Assembly (NCBI GenBank): GCA_017792365.1
Contig: CP051229.1
Span: 2,976,001 to 3,040,000, forward strand
From: Hyphomonas sp.
GTDB lineage: Bacteria > Pseudomonadota > Alphaproteobacteria > Caulobacterales > Hyphomonadaceae
DNA: 64,000 nt
Reading direction: 5' to 3'
Shown here in pieces: positions 62,040 through 64,000 of this stretch. The translations under genes were made by a program, and so were the position numbers. Numbering within the stretch: the first letter of the stretch is position 1; the number at the start of each line of letters is the position of its first letter. The notes under the pieces are model-generated. The model searched no databases, was not told the origin of the DNA, and saw only the letters and a list, made by a program, of their open reading frames with translations.

Positions 62040-62504
62040 GTGTTTCTCTCGTCCCATGAGAGCGGCGTCGACGCGAAGAAGCGGGTGTCCATCCCGGCTT
62101 CCTTCCGCAGGGCGTTGGCCGGAGAGGACTCGGTGTTCGTCTGGCCGTCGCTCGACAAGAACTGCCTGGAAGGCGGCGGTGACCGGCTCGTCGCCCGGTT
62201 CCAGAACGCCATCATGCGGCTGAAGCCAATGGATCAGCGTCGCGAGGCGCTTTCCTACGCGATTTTCGGGCGCGGACGGTCCTACAAGTTCGACGACGGC
62301 GGACGTATCGTGATGGACGCAGAATTGCTCGATTTTGCCGGCATTACGGACAAGGCCCTGTTTGTCGGGCTCGGCGACCGTTTCCAGATCTGGGCGCCGC
62401 AGGATCACCAGCCGCGCCTGTCAGAACTGCAGAACCTGGCGCGCGATTCCATGGATCTGCTTGATCCGTTTGATGATGAGCCGGAGGCGCTGCATCCGCG
62501 ATGA
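62040..62504 (+). CDS. mraZ: Transcriptional regulator MraZ
   Basis: 154-residue AbrB-like regulator, first gene of the division/cell-wall (dcw) cluster. Two repeats of the MraZ fold are visible (SGVDAKKRVSIPASFRRAL and DDGGRIVMDAELLDFAGITDKALFVGLGDRFQIWAPQ). The start is a GTG at 62040 (FLSSHESGVDAKKR...). It autoregulates the dcw operon in E. coli; a repeat array that fits is present upstream. rsmH starts four bases before its stop. Confidence 0.96.
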   Translation: MFLSSHESGVDAKKRVSIPASFRRALAGEDSVFVWPSLDKNCLEGGGDRLVARFQNAIMRLKPMDQRREALSYAIFGRGRSYKFDDGGRIVMDAELLDFAGITDKALFVGLGDRFQIWAPQDHQPRLSELQNLARDSMDLLDPFDDEPEALHPR

Positions 62505-63517
62505 CCGCCGAAGCGACAGACGCAAGGCATGTTCCGGTTCTTGTCCGGCAGGTCGTGGAGGCGCTGGCGCCGATTGACGGCGCGGTTCTGGTCGACGGCA
62601 CCTATGGCGGCGGCGGCTATTCGCGCGCGGCGCTCGCGGTTGCCGACTGCAAGGTGATCGCGATCGACCGCGATCCCGATGCGATGCAGCGCGCATGGAA
62701 GCACGCAGGTCAGGATCCTCGGCTGATCCCCGCACCGGGCGTGTTCAGCGAAATCGAGAGCATCGTGCGTGCGGCGGGGCACGAGCAGGTGGACGGCGCA
62801 ATGCTCGATATCGGCGTGTCCTCCTACCATCTTGATGAAGACCAGCGCGGGTTTTCCTTCCAGCGCGAAGGTCCGCTGGACATGCGCATGAGCCGCAAGG
62901 GTCCCAGCGCTGCAGATGTCGTGAACACGATGTCCGAACAGAACATCGCGAACATCATCTTCAGGCTGGGGGAGGAGCAGGCCTCCCGCCGGATCGCGCG
63001 GGCCATTGTCGAGCGCCGCAAGAGCGAGCCGTTCAGGACGACGCTGGATCTCGCCGAGGTGGTTTCCGGCGCTGTCGGCGGCCGCAAGGGGCAGCGGACC
63101 CATCCGGCCACCAAGACGTTCCAGGCGCTGCGGATCTACGTGAACGACGAACTGGGCGAACTGGCGCGCGCCCTCCATGCCATCGAGCGCATCCTCAAGC
63201 CGGACGGCCGGCTGGTCGTCGTGACGTTCCATTCGCTCGAGGACCGGATCGTGAAGGACTTCCTGCGCGAGCGGTCGGGCCAGGCGCCCGGCGTCTCGCG
63301 CCACGTGCCCGGCCTGCCGAAAGGCCCGGCGCCGACATTCGACGTGTTCGAGAAGCGGGCGATCGAACCGTCGGGCGCCGAGGTGATTTCGAATCCCCGC
63401 GCGCGCTCCGCCAAACTGCGCTGGGCGATGCGCACGATGGCGCCCGCACGCGATACGCCGATCGAAGGACTGCCAAGACTGCCGGAAGTCAGCAAACTCG
63501 AAGGAGTGACGTCATGA
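62501..63517 (+). CDS. rsmH: 16S rRNA (cytosine(1402)-N4)-methyltransferase
   Basis: 338-residue SAM-dependent enzyme that methylates C1402 of 16S rRNA (also called MraW). SAM motif VDGTYGGGGYSRAAL (about 29-43), DIGVSSYHLDEDQRGFSFQREGPLDMRM (about 102-130) and ALRIYVNDELGEL plus VVTFHSLEDRIVKDF further on are diagnostic. Starts four bases before the mraZ stop and ends overlapping the ftsL start (ATGA), so the three are translationally coupled. Confidence 0.98.
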   Translation: MTAEATDARHVPVLVRQVVEALAPIDGAVLVDGTYGGGGYSRAALAVADCKVIAIDRDPDAMQRAWKHAGQDPRLIPAPGVFSEIESIVRAAGHEQVDGAMLDIGVSSYHLDEDQRGFSFQREGPLDMRMSRKGPSAADVVNTMSEQNIANIIFRLGEEQASRRIARAIVERRKSEPFRTTLDLAEVVSGAVGGRKGQRTHPATKTFQALRIYVNDELGELARALHAIERILKPDGRLVVVTFHSLEDRIVKDFLRERSGQAPGVSRHVPGLPKGPAPTFDVFEKRAIEPSGAEVISNPRARSAKLRWAMRTMAPARDTPIEGLPRLPEVSKLEGVTS

Positions 63518-63822
63518 TGCGGCTACTGATCGCCGGGGGCGTTGTCGTCGCCGGTCTCGCGGTTGGCGTCTATCGCGCCAAGCTTGGAGCAGAGCAGACG
63601 GACATGCGGATTTCGGATCTGCGCGGCGAGATCGTGCGGGTGAATGAGGAGATCTCGGTGCTGCAGGCGGAAGAGGCCTACCTCTCAAGGCCCGAGCGCA
63701 TTGGCCCGCTGGCGCGCGAGCGGCTGGGCATGCAGCCGGCGAAGCCGGAGCAGTTCACCGCCGACGAGATGCTGACGCACAGGGTCGGGCAGGAACGACA
63801 CTACGACGTGCGCGGTGACTGA
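63514..63822 (+). CDS. ftsL: Cell division protein FtsL
   Basis: 102 residues in the standard ftsL position. One N-terminal transmembrane helix (about 3-20), then a heptad-type coiled coil (DMRISDLRGEIVRVNEEISVLQAEEAYLSRPERIGPLARERLGM), with the PERIGPLARERLGM phrase typical of the family. The C-terminal extension (PAKPEQFTADEMLTHRVGQERHYD) is polar. Sequence conservation of FtsL is low, so position is part of the evidence. ftsI follows. Confidence 0.88.
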   Translation: MMRLLIAGGVVVAGLAVGVYRAKLGAEQTDMRISDLRGEIVRVNEEISVLQAEEAYLSRPERIGPLARERLGMQPAKPEQFTADEMLTHRVGQERHYDVRGD

Positions 63823-63827
63823 CCGCA

Positions 63828-64000
63828 ATGCACCGCCCGGTCGAAGCTGACGCCGACAGATGGGGGATGACCCGTAGCCGCCTGGTCGCAGGGGCGCTGG
63901 CGCTGGTGTTCGCGGTCATCGTGGGGCGCGCAGGCCAGATTGCACTGGTGAACGAGGCGAGCGCTTCAAGCGGCGCAACCGCCACCGAAGCGAGGCGGGC
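63828..64000 (+). CDS. ftsI: Peptidoglycan transpeptidase FtsI (PBP3), 3' end outside the window
   Basis: Only the first 57 codons are present (MHRPVEADADRWGMTRSRLVAGALALVFAVIVGRAGQIAL...). They give a basic N-terminus and one transmembrane helix (about 20-40), as expected for the division transpeptidase at this place in the dcw cluster. No catalytic motif is in the window. An internal ATG (MTRSRLVAG) is an alternative start. Confidence 0.75.
   Translation, partial: MHRPVEADADRWGMTRSRLVAGALALVFAVIVGRAGQIALVNEASASSGATATEARR

Overview
The window looks like chromosome from an alphaproteobacterium, most likely of the Hyphomonadaceae/Maricaulales type (inference from gene order and protein character; no marker rRNA is present). 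Base composition is high-GC throughout. The supporting gene sets are zapE next to mdh-sucCD-odhAB-lpdA, a five-gene F1 block (atpHAGDC) without the Fo genes, and rnpB followed by mraZ-rsmH-ftsL-ftsI. I see no tRNA, rRNA, insertion sequence, prophage or CRISPR array.

Layout. 1-5.8 kb: end of a membrane protein, a frameshifted TrkH/KtrB K+ transporter, small proteins, a 1-Cys peroxiredoxin and a TonB-dependent siderophore receptor. 5.9-21.4 kb: mdh, two lipoproteins (an alpha/beta hydrolase and an exported methyltransferase-like protein), DUF1203, zapE, a lone receiver protein, an acyltransferase, CreD, a membrane-anchored TAXI protein with a helical-repeat partner, a LytTR regulator with a tandem 21-bp repeat beside it, DUF2141, an exported carotenoid oxygenase and an MFS carrier. 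21.5-30.6 kb: the 2-oxoglutarate dehydrogenase/succinyl-CoA synthetase cluster, whose E2 carries two lipoyl domains. 30.6-44 kb: hydrolase, EamA permease, monooxygenase, amidase, xerC, hybrid kinase, priA, serine hydrolase, VOC protein and pyruvate kinase. 44-47.8 kb: a PadR/HAAS pair and a large redoxin/cytochrome/monooxygenase lipoprotein. 48-53.8 kb: F1-ATPase genes, with a strong terminator and a secreted-protein gene between atpD and atpC. 53.8-61.2 kb: rppH, polysaccharide deacetylase, VWA/CoxE protein, peptidoglycan amidase, BLUF photoreceptor, cytochrome c and a cation/proton antiporter. 61.3-64 kb: rnpB and the start of the division/cell-wall cluster, preceded by a four-repeat MraZ-type operator.

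How the genes work together. The core of the window is central carbon and energy metabolism (TCA cycle steps from 2-oxoglutarate to succinate, malate to oxaloacetate, pyruvate kinase, ATP synthase) plus replication restart, chromosome resolution and division. The accessory content is mostly envelope and periplasm: many lipoproteins, a TonB receptor, and light- and redox-linked proteins.

Caution on sequence quality: eight genes (trkH-like, a small lipoprotein, the hybrid kinase, padR, HAAS, the redoxin/monooxygenase protein, atpH, rppH) carry in total ten single-base frameshifts, nearly all in short homopolymers. Because atpH and rppH are among them, these are more likely sequencing or assembly errors than real pseudogenes. 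No single undescribed system stands out beyond doubt. The best candidates for a second look are the LytTR tandem repeat locus, the PriA with one dismantled zinc site, the exported methyltransferase-like lipoprotein, the anchored TAXI protein and the frameshifted redoxin/cytochrome/monooxygenase lipoprotein.
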